Below, one piece after another: positions 7,006-14,742 of a stretch of 40,447 bases of DNA. The notes under the pieces are model-generated. The model did not search any database and had not been told where the DNA came from. It worked only from the letters and a program-made list of their open reading frames with translations. The position numbers and the translations under genes are program-made. This DNA is from Deltaproteobacteria bacterium (GTDB taxonomy: Bacteria > Desulfobacterota > DSM-4660 > Desulfatiglandales > Desulfatiglandaceae), in contig JAIPDI010000048.1 in NCBI GenBank assembly GCA_021737785.1, forward strand, positions 1-40,447. Direction: 5' to 3'. Position 1 is the first letter of the stretch. Every line of letters begins with the position of its first letter.

Positions 7006-9627
7006 TCATCGTCGTGCACTTGCTAATTGACGATGTTTTTTCTTTATCTCATCGAATTCGTTGATCTCCTGTATTAGCATTTCGCGTGTGGGTTTAACCG
7101 GGACATAAGCATCGCTATGAAGATGCCCTTCGATATATTTTGACAGAGACTCATGTTTATCAATTACCCGCTGGAATAGATCCCCATCCCAAACAACATC
7201 CTTTAACCGCCCTGGGCTGATCCGCTCATTGAATCTAATAACAACCCCACCAAGCAGGCTATAAATTATAAATGATTCATAGGTCGTACGAAGAGCGCCG
7301 AATCCCTGTTTAAGTTCAAGCTCTTGTTCAGCAGGTGGTAGCTCTTTGGCCTTCTTGTAATGCTCATTAGCGATGTGGGTTGTCTTATAGTCGGATTCTA
7401 AAGCAGGGCTATTATTTGCGAACACATATCCAGGCTTGTCATCATTATCGCCGCGTTTGATCCAATGCATCTGGGCGTCAACATTCATATCCTGGCAATA
7501 GTTCTTAAGACAATGCACGAAGGGGAGATTATGCGTAAAAACAACCACCTGCCTCTTTTTTGCCTCATTCACGATAAGAGATGCAATGACAGCACTCCAT
7601 TCAAGGTCAAGCGAAGTCACGGGATCGTCTAGAACAATACCTCCACTGCCGATGTCTAATGCAACCTCAGTCAGGAAATCAGCTAAAGCGACTGCCCGTT
7701 TTTCTCCTTCACTCAATACAGTGTCAGGATTAGCACCAGGTGGCAACGAATCGGAATCGGTCTCAAGCATTATTTGTTTGAAAGTTACTCCTTTCCTAGG
7801 TGTCGTATCCACCTTTACTCGAATAGGTCTTCCAAGATGACTGAGCATATCCTGAAACAACCGAAGATAGCCACCAGTCACGATGTCTTCGAATAAAGCA
7901 TTATATTTGAGAGTGATAGGCCGTGTTGAACCGCCAGCTTTGAAAGCCGCTTCAGCCCATGCTAATCGATTTACGTACTTTGTTATTTCTGAAAATTGAT
8001 CGCCCAACACTTTTTTATGGGTAAGTGTCCTTAATTCTATTTCAAGCTTTTCAATTTCTTTGGCAGGGTCAGAATCACGTAGCTTTTCAAGCTGTTTGTC
8101 CAAGTCCTCATTGACGGAAGCGATGAGATCAGATCCGTTTTCGGATAGATCGACAACGGACGCTTTAACGTCCTTATCATCGATCATTTCAGAGAGAGTT
8201 TTAATTCGAATTCTACAAGCTTCGATAAACTTTATTATGATCTCAACAATTTTGGATTCCTTTGCCTTATCGTATTCATCTAGATATCGATATGACACTG
8301 CCTGATCGCTGAAAAAATCAAGACGCATACCTCCAAGCTTCTGTTTAATCGAATTCAGATTACGAGTTGCTTTGGTGAGAGCTGCCTGAGCTTCACCCTC
8401 TAAAAACTGCCACAATTTCAGGATTAATTCCCTTGCCTCTATTGATAAGGGTTGATGGCAAAAGAGACATCTATCATCATCTTGAGGGTAAGGCTTGTCT
8501 TCTGCCTGCTCTTCTTCTGCTAATGATTTGGCTGCCTTCACAAAATCATACCAAGTCTGCGTTCCTGTATGCGTAAAGAACTCCGTCTTGAACTGATCGA
8601 TACCTATCTTTTTAGAAAAGGAATCTGCTTTTTTGAATTCGTCGATACTATTGCTGACACTTTTAACAACTTCATCTGACAACTTCTCAGAATGATTGAT
8701 GATTTTATCGCGAAGGCCATCAAGATCAGATTTAGTTTTTTCAAGGGCAGCGATTTGCTTTGGAATATTTTTGGTCTTGAGTTCTGCAATCTTTTTATCT
8801 AATTCGGCCATTTTGGTCTTATCAACATCAGTCAGCTTAGATGCTTCCTGGAGAGCATTCAGGTCAGTCCTGGCATTTAGCCCTGTGACCATTTCCTTGA
8901 TAGGTGAATTCCCCCCTTGAAACAAAGGAGTGAAATCTTGGGCCTTGCTCTGAGCATCGACCAAAGCGGCAAGGCGCTCTCTCACAGTGTCGGTTACTTC
9001 TGCAAGCTTGGTCAAATGTGATAATCCAGCAGGGGAAAAAGTAAAAGTATTCTTCTTGATGAGGTGTTCCTGAACGCTCTTTACATCAAAGACGTGGAGA
9101 GAGTTAAGTTCGATACATTCCTGATTAGGCGAGTAGCTGATACATTGCCTGCCAGAATCGCTTTGTATCTCTATTTCGGCTACCGGCGTAAGATTCGAAC
9201 AACCAGGTTCATTTATATTCGGAAAAACATCAACTTCACCCCTAATGAACCCCGCACAGCCGAGAATCCTTGCATAACCAGATTTTCCAGAACCGTTAGC
9301 ACCGAAGACAACCGTTAGGGCTGGACCGAATGGAAGACACTGGCCAGAAACTAATGCGTTTACATTTTGAAGGTTCTTAATTTCGCAGATATGGAGGGTG
9401 GACGTTGCTGATAGATCAGCCTGTTTATCAAACATATCGAAGCTGATGTCTGGTCGGTCGGTCTCAACTGGAAATAGTCCATTGTCGATGAGAAGGTGGC
9501 GCAACAGCTCTTTAAAGGCTTGGTCGTCAAGCGTTTCACCGGCCATGATTTTGTATAGAGCAAGCTTTTCCCAATATTTGAGCTTCCATCCCGCCCAACC
9601 AATAATCTCTGAGATTACTCCGCCCAT
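7006..9627 (-). CDS. Cassette 1: zinc-hook ABC ATPase, RloC/PrrC-like (AAA_13-type)
   Basis: This 873-residue protein has an SMC/Rad50-like layout. It shows Walker A GANGSGKS (109-116), long charged helical arms, a CLFC zinc-hook motif (387-390) in the middle of the coiled coil, ABC signature LSEGEKR (638-644), Walker B VLDDP (665-669), D-loop SLD and an H-loop histidine (H699). The C-terminal domain carries LRTTYE (R780, E784), then LLGGVVIRF and histidines at 825, 835 and 837. PrrC and RloC anticodon nucleases use an R-x3-E...H triad, so tRNA cleavage is possible; this is inference from spacing and family resemblance. No methylase or restriction gene is adjacent. The start is backed by a GGGGGAGAT site. 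Its direct partner is the TIR gene downstream. It could instead be a sensor ATPase without nuclease activity. Confidence 0.75.
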   Translation of the reverse strand: MGGVISEIIGWAGWKLKYWEKLALYKIMAGETLDDQAFKELLRHLLIDNGLFPVETDRPDISFDMFDKQADLSATSTLHICEIKNLQNVNALVSGQCLPFGPALTVVFGANGSGKSGYARILGCAGFIRGEVDVFPNINEPGCSNLTPVAEIEIQSDSGRQCISYSPNQECIELNSLHVFDVKSVQEHLIKKNTFTFSPAGLSHLTKLAEVTDTVRERLAALVDAQSKAQDFTPLFQGGNSPIKEMVTGLNARTDLNALQEASKLTDVDKTKMAELDKKIAELKTKNIPKQIAALEKTKSDLDGLRDKIINHSEKLSDEVVKSVSNSIDEFKKADSFSKKIGIDQFKTEFFTHTGTQTWYDFVKAAKSLAEEEQAEDKPYPQDDDRCLFCHQPLSIEARELILKLWQFLEGEAQAALTKATRNLNSIKQKLGGMRLDFFSDQAVSYRYLDEYDKAKESKIVEIIIKFIEACRIRIKTLSEMIDDKDVKASVVDLSENGSDLIASVNEDLDKQLEKLRDSDPAKEIEKLEIELRTLTHKKVLGDQFSEITKYVNRLAWAEAAFKAGGSTRPITLKYNALFEDIVTGGYLRLFQDMLSHLGRPIRVKVDTTPRKGVTFKQIMLETDSDSLPPGANPDTVLSEGEKRAVALADFLTEVALDIGSGGIVLDDPVTSLDLEWSAVIASLIVNEAKKRQVVVFTHNLPFVHCLKNYCQDMNVDAQMHWIKRGDNDDKPGYVFANNSPALESDYKTTHIANEHYKKAKELPPAEQELELKQGFGALRTTYESFIIYSLLGGVVIRFNERISPGRLKDVVWDGDLFQRVIDKHESLSKYIEGHLHSDAYVPVKPTREMLIQEINEFDEIKKKHRQLASARR

Positions 9628-9885
9628 ATCTCCCCCTAATTACACGGCAAATATCCCTTGTGAACAAAAATGTCCAAATCTTGCCAAGGATTTATCAAAG
9701 AAGTGGGAAAATAAATTTAAATCGGTCCAGCATTGAGACGCGTTAACTATATTTTTATACCCGTCCGCCTTTTCGTCCCCGAATAAGTGTCTTTCTCCTT
9801 TGGATAATTTTCTCAAATTTTTCGTATGCTTTGGATTGCGCCATTTTAATGTTCAGGATGAGCAGCAAACCGGGTTCAACCAGTG

Positions 9886-9915
9886 ATTGTATAGTTTCTG
9901 CATAACTTTTGTGAC
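9886..9915 (-). promoter_or_regulatory. Possible cassette promoter (Pc)
   Basis: On the minus strand GTCACA, a 16-base spacer and TATACA lie immediately upstream of the proposed attI core, pointing into the cassettes. The -35 match is only four of six. Integrons often drive their first cassettes from a promoter in this place, so the position supports the call more than the sequence does. Confidence 0.3.
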
Positions 9916-9925
9916 GAAAAAACGG

Positions 9926-9954
9926 TTGACCAAAGAAACTGGGTGTCTTATGAT
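9926..9954 (+). promoter_or_regulatory. Strong sigma-70-type promoter of the integrase gene
   Basis: TTGACC (9926-9931), a 17-base spacer and TATGAT (9949-9954) form a near-consensus promoter about 57 bases upstream of the integrase ATG at 10011. It faces away from the cassettes. No convincing LexA operator was found next to it. Confidence 0.7.
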
Positions 9955-10010
9955 TTCTTTAACTGCATAATTCCTCAAATGGCGTGTTATTAAAAAACAG
10001 GATAACTCCA

Positions 10011-11324
10011 ATGAAAGAGATCCCTCCTGAAATTCGCGTCTTCTACGACGCACAGCTGGTTAAAGAAAGAGTCCCGGAAACGTCCCGCTTCCACTACAGG
10101 AAGTGGTTACGGTATTATTTGGATTTTTGTACTAAATATGGATTGAATCAATTAAACACGGAAAATATTTCTCAGTTTATTGATAAATTGAAAGAAAAGC
10201 ACCAAACTGAACAACAACAAAAACAGGCATTCCATGCTGTTTCAGCATATTTTGATATAGCATTACCAGACAAAGACAAGGATGCGCCATTAAAAAATAA
10301 AAAGAAAGGATTATCAAGTAAAAAACGCCGATTGCAATCAACGAACGCAGATTGGCGACCGGTATTCGATGCCCTGAAAGCAGAAATCACATTAAGGCAT
10401 TATTCCCCAAGGACATTCCAGACATACAGGGGATGGGTGAGGCAGTTGCAGGGATTTACCCGGAGCAAGGACCCGAAGCTCCTCACCGCCTCGGATGCCA
10501 GGGATTTCTTGACCTTTTTAGCTGTGGAGCGGAAGGTGGCCGCTTCCACGCAGAACCAGGCGTTCAATGCGCTTTTGTTCTTTTCTCGGCACATCCTCAA
10601 AAATGAATTTGGGGAATTGAACGATGTCCCGAGGGCCAAACGAAGGCCCTGTATACCGGTTGTCCTGTCCAGAGAAGAGGTTGACCGGATTATTGAACGG
10701 CTGCGGGGGCCGTACGATTTGGTCGTCAGTCTGTTGTATGGGTGCGGCCTGCGGCTATCCGAGTGTTTGAACCTGAGGATAGGGTGTTTCAATTTCGATA
10801 CGGGCATGCTGACGGTTCATAACGGAAAGGGGCAAAAAGACAGGACCGTGCCTCTGCCCAGGGCGATCGTGCCCGAACTGAAGGCGCATCTTGAAGAGGT
10901 GATGGATCTTCATGAGAAAGACATCAAGGCCGGTTACAGCGGCGTGTTCCTGCCCGATGCCCTGGCCGCAGAATACAAAAACGCGGCCACCGAGCTGGTT
11001 TGGCAGTGGTTTTTCCCTGCCAAGACCCTGACCCTGGTTCCGGAGACAAAGGAATTAAGAAGATACCATCTCCATCAAAGTCATGTGCAAAAGGCGACCA
11101 GGGGTGCGGTGAAAAGGGCCAGGATCCCCAAGCGGGCCACGCCCCACACCTTTCGGCACAGTTTCGGCAGCCACCTGCTTCAGGCCAATTACGATATCCG
11201 CACCGTCCAGCAACTCATGGGTCACAGCGATGTGCGAACCACCATGATCTATACCCATACGATACAGAGCCAGACCAAAAAGGAGGCCATAAGCCCGCTT
11301 GATTTCGGGCCGCAAGATGCCTGA
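10011..11324 (+). CDS. intI: Integron integrase with an extra N-terminal core-binding-like domain
   Basis: This is a tyrosine recombinase of 437 residues. Catalytic residues are all visible: R248 (GLRLSE), K273 (NGKGQKDR), H379 and R382 (HTFRHSF), H405 (GHSD) and Y414 (MIYTH). Between about 301 and 355 it carries the insertion typical of IntI proteins (GVFLPDAL...WQWFFPA...YHLHQSHVQKA), which separates integron integrases from XerC/D. A SAM-like DNA-binding domain occupies about 115-215. Ahead of it is a second helical domain (about 1-90) plus a very basic linker (KNKKKGLSSKKRR), making the protein about 100 residues longer than typical IntI. The ATG at 10011 has an AGGAT site; a GTG at 9984 is an alternative. 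It is divergent from the cassette array and should catalyse attI x attC and attC x attC recombination. Confidence 0.9.
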   Translation: MKEIPPEIRVFYDAQLVKERVPETSRFHYRKWLRYYLDFCTKYGLNQLNTENISQFIDKLKEKHQTEQQQKQAFHAVSAYFDIALPDKDKDAPLKNKKKGLSSKKRRLQSTNADWRPVFDALKAEITLRHYSPRTFQTYRGWVRQLQGFTRSKDPKLLTASDARDFLTFLAVERKVAASTQNQAFNALLFFSRHILKNEFGELNDVPRAKRRPCIPVVLSREEVDRIIERLRGPYDLVVSLLYGCGLRLSECLNLRIGCFNFDTGMLTVHNGKGQKDRTVPLPRAIVPELKAHLEEVMDLHEKDIKAGYSGVFLPDALAAEYKNAATELVWQWFFPAKTLTLVPETKELRRYHLHQSHVQKATRGAVKRARIPKRATPHTFRHSFGSHLLQANYDIRTVQQLMGHSDVRTTMIYTHTIQSQTKKEAISPLDFGPQDA

Positions 11325-11416
11325 GGCAGTTATGGGAGCCATGTCTTAGCTCCCGTCAGCAGTGCAGGACTTTCCTTTGGACGCAAGGCAGCCTTTTGGT
11401 AATTCAAGGATATACA

Positions 11417-11536
11417 TCAGTTCGCATCCCCCTCCATCCATCCGAAAAAAAACGCCTCCGGGTATGGTAACCCAAAGGCGTCTTGTGATGACCAAGGCAC
11501 GCTGAACCGCCCTTTGATTTGGAAGATGCGGGGCAT
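11417..11536 (-). repeat. Dispersed peptide/hairpin repeat, copy 1 (39-aa reading frame)
   Basis: A 39-codon frame from ATG 11536 contains the motif IKGRFSVPWSSQDAFGLP. Its central codons form a GC-rich hairpin (11451-11482) followed on the minus strand by a long T run, so the coding sequence doubles as a terminator-like structure. Related copies lie at about 13160-13460, 14321-14627 and 18590-18710. Whether the peptide is made is unknown. Confidence 0.6.
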
Positions 11537-11698
11537 GATTTTTTGCATCAATTTTAGAGGGTTTGATTTGTTGGTCTATCCAATCTGTCCGTTCGGGAAA
11601 AGGACAATGCGATAACAACCAGTTAATCTCAGAGAAACATCCTTTCGCAACAGCTTGAGCAGACCGGTGCCACTCAAGCGGCATGCTGGGCCTTGCTG

Positions 11699-11908
11699 TT
11701 ATCCATAATTATACACGGGAGTCTCTATCACCCTGTCGGGGTTCTCCCTGCTCTTGATAATGCCCTGGATATGCTCGACTGTCTCGGGAGAAAAGAACTG
11801 CTCTCCCGTCTCTCTGCATACACGTGCCGGCACATTTTCAACAATAAGAAATTTGCCATCCTGTTCCAGTGTATAGGTTACTTTAGATTCAACCATTGTC
11901 TCTTTCAT
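11699..11908 (-). CDS. YgiT/MqsA-type antitoxin lacking the first zinc knuckle
   Basis: This 69-residue protein starts at ATG 11908, preceded by AGGAGACTTGGA. It has the segment VENVPARVCRETGEQFFSPETVE, which matches the YgiT-type zinc-finger antitoxin family. The second CxxC is reduced to CRET and the first is absent. This shortened form is known for antitoxins paired with DUF4258 toxins. The stop codon of a DUF4258-like remnant ends 18 bases upstream on the same strand, in the usual toxin-first order. Its role would be to neutralise the toxin and autoregulate, but the toxin is truncated here, so the antitoxin may be an orphan. Confidence 0.7.
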   Translation of the reverse strand: MKETMVESKVTYTLEQDGKFLIVENVPARVCRETGEQFFSPETVEHIQGIIKSRENPDRVIETPVYNYG

Positions 11909-11926
11909 TCCAAGTCTCCTCATGTC

Positions 11927-12085
11927 TCATCTTATGACCCGAAAGTCGATCCACAGCTCAGGGTCAGGCTGGTATAAAGTGATGATCTTGATAAGTGGCC
12001 GGCTCGGGTAACTGCAATGTATGTGCAACGGCCGGCCCGCTCTGGTATACCCCAGGATGAGACAACTCGGGCCATACTTGTCTTC
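11927..12085 (-). pseudogene. Truncated DUF4258 toxin (C-terminal fragment)
   Basis: A minus-strand frame without a usable start reads YPEDKYGPSCLILGYT, then RPLHIHCSYPS and finally LIKIITLYQPDPELWIDFR before a TGA at 11929-11927. This is the characteristic C-terminal half of DUF4258 proteins, typical toxin partners of YgiT antitoxins. The N-terminal half, including the usual HAxxR motif, is missing: just upstream the sequence becomes a repeat (CCTCTGACCGAGGGGCCGG) that recurs near 13436 and 14602. Insertion or recombination at the repeat probably destroyed the gene. Confidence 0.7.
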
Positions 12086-12094
12086 GGGGTAAAT

Positions 12095-12225
12095 GTTTTC
12101 GCCTCTGACCGAGGGGCCGGAAAGGAATAGCAGGCGATCGGCCTATTGCCGAATGGTCTTGTCGCCGCTTCGTGTGTTTTTGCTCCGGGAAAATCCTGAA
12201 AATCCTGTTTATCCTGTCCAAAAAG
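12095..12225. repeat. Dispersed repeat, copy shared with 13430-13555
   Basis: The stretch with TTTTCGCCTCTGACCGAGG, a C-GCCGCTT block and the tail AATCCTGAAAATCCTGTTTA recurs with changes at 13430-13555. Its first 30 bases also recur at about 14597-14630. It abuts the truncated toxin gene. No coding content was recognised. Confidence 0.6.
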
Positions 12226-12333
12226 AATCACGTGGGATCATCCCTTAACGTGAAAAGGGGACAGGCAATTAACGGATGTCAAGGGCTTTTCTCGGTGTAC
12301 TGAGGGGGCCAATACCGGGTCTATACACACGGA

Positions 12334-12693
12334 TTACAGCAGAGCGGTCTTGACCAGCAGTTCTTCAACTCGGGAAAGGAATGAAAGAAGCGGCTTGGGT
12401 CCAAGACCTTGGGCAAGCGGTTCATGGCGATCCGCGCTTTCAAAAGGATGTACGTGCCATTCGTTGCCCTCTCGATCTATTCCGTAAATGCGCCGCCGCC
12501 CCTCAACCAATGCCATGTATAGGCTCATGGATTTTTGGCCGCTGAACACCTGGACGAAAAGGTCCTCTCGAATCATGAGCCGAAAAGAGAGCGTTATGTC
12601 CGTCCGCTCCGTCTCTTCCAGCGAGCTGATGAACCAGACCGTCTCCAAGGCCTTTTGAGCCTCTTGCCATAACTCCGAGAGGCCATGTCTCAT
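12334..12693 (-). CDS. 119-aa toxin-like protein of a two-gene module
   Basis: The protein is small and soluble. A middle part runs ITLSFRLMIREDLFVQVF, then LYMALVEGRRRIYGID and GNEWHVHPF, with a conserved-looking histidine-rich end. The pattern of beta strands carrying F-V-V-F, R-R-I-Y-G and W-H-x-H-P resembles DUF6516/TumE-like toxin proteins, but I cannot be sure. Its ATG overlaps the stop of the 104-aa gene as ATGA, so the two are translationally coupled. The size, order and overlap are typical of toxin-antitoxin loci, and the surrounding region carries other such modules. Toxicity has not been established by anything visible here. Confidence 0.55.
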   Translation of the reverse strand: MRHGLSELWQEAQKALETVWFISSLEETERTDITLSFRLMIREDLFVQVFSGQKSMSLYMALVEGRRRIYGIDREGNEWHVHPFESADRHEPLAQGLGPKPLLSFLSRVEELLVKTALL

Positions 12694-13004
12694 TGATCTG
12701 CCAGCATTTCTTTTAGCTTACGCTCGACGGTTTGCATGCCGCCTATGGCGGTTTCCCAATCCATGGCATCTTGTTCAACTTCCCAGGCATAGTCCATCTT
12801 GCGGGTAATCCGCCGGCTCAGGAATTTATCGAAAGTCAGGCCATATTTGCGGGTCAGGTCCATGTCCACCCTTCGATAGCGCGCCAACTGACGTAACCAC
12901 TCAGCTTTGATGAGTTCACGTACTTTGGCGTCGATATCCTGGTCGCCCGGTACAGAGTGTTGAAGCAGTTCCTGTGTTTGTTCCAATAACGTCGCCGTTG
13001 CCAT
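12690..13004 (-). CDS. 104-aa helical partner (antitoxin-like) of the 119-aa protein
   Basis: An all-helical, charged protein with the stretch RKYGLTFDKFLSRRI, then WEVEQDAMDWETAI. It has no helix-turn-helix, zinc site or membrane segment. Proteins with a similar KYG-F-E-F / SWEVE-DAM-WE pattern commonly precede small hypothetical proteins in archaea and Deltaproteobacteria; I know no defined function. It is the first gene of a coupled pair. An AGGGG site lies about eight bases before the ATG. By position it would be the antitoxin, which is inference. Confidence 0.55.
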   Translation of the reverse strand: MATATLLEQTQELLQHSVPGDQDIDAKVRELIKAEWLRQLARYRRVDMDLTRKYGLTFDKFLSRRITRKMDYAWEVEQDAMDWETAIGGMQTVERKLKEMLADQ

Positions 13005-13159
13005 CTTCAGACCCCTGTCTCAAAATCTTTGATTTTTAGACATCTTAATCCAAAGGCTGATCGAGGTCAAGCGCCACTGTCTCTTGCCGGTCCCATGAAA
13101 TACGCGGCCAGAACAGGGATGTATATGCCCTTATGCCTTTATCCACCATAAGTTGCACA

Positions 13160-13460
13160 ACTGATAATGGAACTATGCTGCCCCCTACACTGGCGCCGGC
13201 GCAAGAAAAGGTCTGACAGCCTGTTGTCCCATCCTACTCAAATAGAAACGCCCCCGGGTACGGTAACCCGAAGGCGTCTGGTAATGACCAAGGCGCGATG
13301 AACCGCCCTTTATTTTTATCGTATCGGGAATGGTTTCTTTGCCTTAAATTTATGAAAGGCTTGATGAGTTGGCCTATGTTGGCGTTCTTGGATGTCTGAT
13401 AGTCAATAACTGCCCGTAAGTCAAGACGTTTTTGCCTCTGACCGAGGGGCCGAAAAGGGG
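13160..13460. repeat. Dispersed peptide/hairpin repeat, copy 2 (degenerate)
   Basis: The segment matches 14321-14627 along its length, from GGAACTATGCtGCC through the hairpin (13248-13278) to the CCTCTGACCGAGGGGCCG block. The peptide frame has lost its ATG (ATT) and one base (AAAATAAAGG instead of AAAATCAAAGG). The GR-hydrophobic-x-PWS-PDAFGLPYP motif is still readable downstream of the shift. It fills most of the gene-free gap between the TA-like pair and the ORF6N gene. Confidence 0.65.
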
Positions 13461-13474
13461 CGACCGGCTGAGAG

Positions 13475-14176
13475 CTAAATGGTCATATCGCCGCTTGGGA
13501 GTGTTCTTGTTCCCGCAACATCCTGAGAATCCTGCCTATCCTGTTCAAACAAAGGGCTCTGGACGCTCGACACCGAAAGGACCTGTACCCTGCTCGATGG
13601 TCCGGGCCAACCCTCCTTTTTCCTGGTTCTTTTGCCATACCGGCCTTTGGGTTCGCTGACTTCGAATCCAATCTTTTTCCTCGGCCTTTCTATCGGCGTC
13701 ATGAGTTGCCGGATCGCCTCAAATATCGCCTCGATATTCTCATCATGATTCTCCAACCGCACCTCAATCTCGTAGAGTCTTTGCGCCAGTTGTTTTTGAG
13801 AGGAGGATATTTTTCGGAGCTGCACGAAGGCCCTCATGATCGCGATGTTGACATCAATGGCTCTATCCACGTTTAGGATTGACGAAAGCATGGCGATCCC
13901 CTGCTCCGTAAAAGCCCGGGGCATTGCTGACGAGTGTTTCAACGGTCCGAACCGGTCACAATTTGTGACCAGTTGCTCTTTTTCCGTTCTTGTTACCCTG
14001 AACATAAAATCAGGCGGGAAACGCTTCATGTTTCTTGTGACCGCCTGATTCAGCGCCTTGGTCGACACGCCATAAAGCTCGGCAATATCCCGGTCAATCA
14101 TGACCTTTTCATCTCGGAGAACAATAATCCTATTCTGGATCAACTCGATTGGTACCAAACCTTTATCAGCCGTCAT
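13475..14176 (-). CDS. ORF6N-domain protein with repeat-derived C-terminus
   Basis: The first 100 residues match the ORF6N domain: a hydrophobic strand (NRIIVLRDEKVMID), DIAELYGVSTKALNQAVTRN, RFPPDFMFRVT and then RAFTEQGIAMLSSIL. This domain is found on phage-like and chromosomal DNA-binding regulators. A helical region (about 110-165) follows. A normal ending would come soon after KKIGFEVSEPKGRYGK, but the frame runs on into sequence homologous to the repeat at 12095-12225 (the last 40 residues or so). The tail is therefore probably not native, and the gene may have been extended by repeat insertion. Function is unknown; ORF6N proteins often sit in mobile DNA. Confidence 0.8.
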   Translation of the reverse strand: MTADKGLVPIELIQNRIIVLRDEKVMIDRDIAELYGVSTKALNQAVTRNMKRFPPDFMFRVTRTEKEQLVTNCDRFGPLKHSSAMPRAFTEQGIAMLSSILNVDRAIDVNIAIMRAFVQLRKISSSQKQLAQRLYEIEVRLENHDENIEAIFEAIRQLMTPIERPRKKIGFEVSEPKGRYGKRTRKKEGWPGPSSRVQVLSVSSVQSPLFEQDRQDSQDVAGTRTLPSGDMTI

Positions 14177-14320
14177 AAGGCCTACCCTTTTCTCTTTAAA
14201 GAATTGCCATTATCCGCGGGACGTTCTTGACTACGTTGACTCAACTACCAGTCTGAACCCCTCGATTTTCCCCTCCGCTTTGCACGGCACCTTAAATATA
14301 TGGCGTAACGTCTATGCTTT

Positions 14321-14627
14321 TATACCATTGACGACGGAACTATGCCGCCCTGTGCGTTGGCGCCGAGTCAGAGGAGCCACTGGCGGCCCGTTGTCCCACC
14401 GCCCCAATAAAAACGCCTCTGGGTATGGGCAACCCAAAGGCGTCTGGTGATGACCAAGGCACGCTGCACCGCCCTTTGATTTTTATCGTATCGGGCATGG
14501 TTTCTTTGCCTCAAATTTATGAAGGTTTAATTTGTTGATCTATGTTGGCGTTCTTTGATGTCTGATAGTCAATAACTGCCTGTAAGTCAACATGTTTTTG
14601 CCTCTGACCGAGGGGCCGGAAAGGAAT
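14321..14627. repeat. Dispersed peptide/hairpin repeat, copy 3 (52-aa reading frame)
   Basis: It carries a minus-strand frame from ATG 14498 to TAG 14340 with IKGRCSVPWSSPDAFGLP near its start. The hairpin at 14412-14443 has 12 paired bases followed by a T run on the minus strand. It matches copy 2 over about 300 bp and copy 1 over the 150-bp core. It occupies most of the gap between the ORF6N gene and the S28 peptidase gene; nothing else was seen there. Confidence 0.65.
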
Positions 14628-14742
14628 AGGAGGCGACGGCCTTTGTCCCAGCCGCTCCTCAATCAATGTTTTCGGTTCCCCATTCCGATGGAACACGCCA
14701 TTTCTGAGCCCTTATCTTGATCGGAATTCTTGTTGGATGACT

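Larger units (their letters stand above)
9874..10010 (-). other. Probable attI recombination site and integrase-cassette intergenic region
   Basis: The 130-base stretch between the integrase start and the first candidate core site is in the place expected for attI. On the minus strand GTTGAAC (9880-9874) fits GTTRRRY and agrees with the complement of the cassette 1 R'' box (GTTGGAA) over most of its length, so cassette 1 probably begins at 9879. A second GTTAACG at 9744-9738 was considered as the junction but fits R'' less well. No clear direct-repeat integrase-binding sites were made out. Confidence 0.5.
1775..11324 (-). mobile_element. Chromosomal integron: integrase gene, attI and five gene cassettes
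   Basis: An integron integrase on the plus strand (10011-11324) is divergent from a run of minus-strand genes. The spaces between these genes hold hairpins with attC features (R'' box YYAAC, central inverted repeat, R' box GTTRRRY). Deduced cassettes on the minus strand are: C1 about 9879-5791 (ABC ATPase + TIR), C2 about 5791-4873 (53 aa + 200 aa), C3 about 4873-4326 (149 aa), C4 about 4326-3683 (188 aa), C5 about 3683-1810 (599 aa). The 5' end of a cassette should pair with its own 3' R'' box. C3 does this perfectly (GTTAAGCG / CGCTTAAC), C5 by six of seven bases, and C2 and C4 over the first five. Orientation, spacing and integrase all agree. Confidence 0.85.

Noticed and set aside
9738-9744. 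GTTAACG as the attI-cassette 1 junction
   Set aside because: It departs from GTTRRRY in the last bases and does not pair with the cassette 1 R'' box; GTTGAAC at 9874-9880 fits both better.
13650-13680. Possible tRNA T-arm (ACTTCGAATCC)
   Set aside because: No matching acceptor, D-arm or anticodon stem surrounds it and it lies inside the ORF6N coding sequence.
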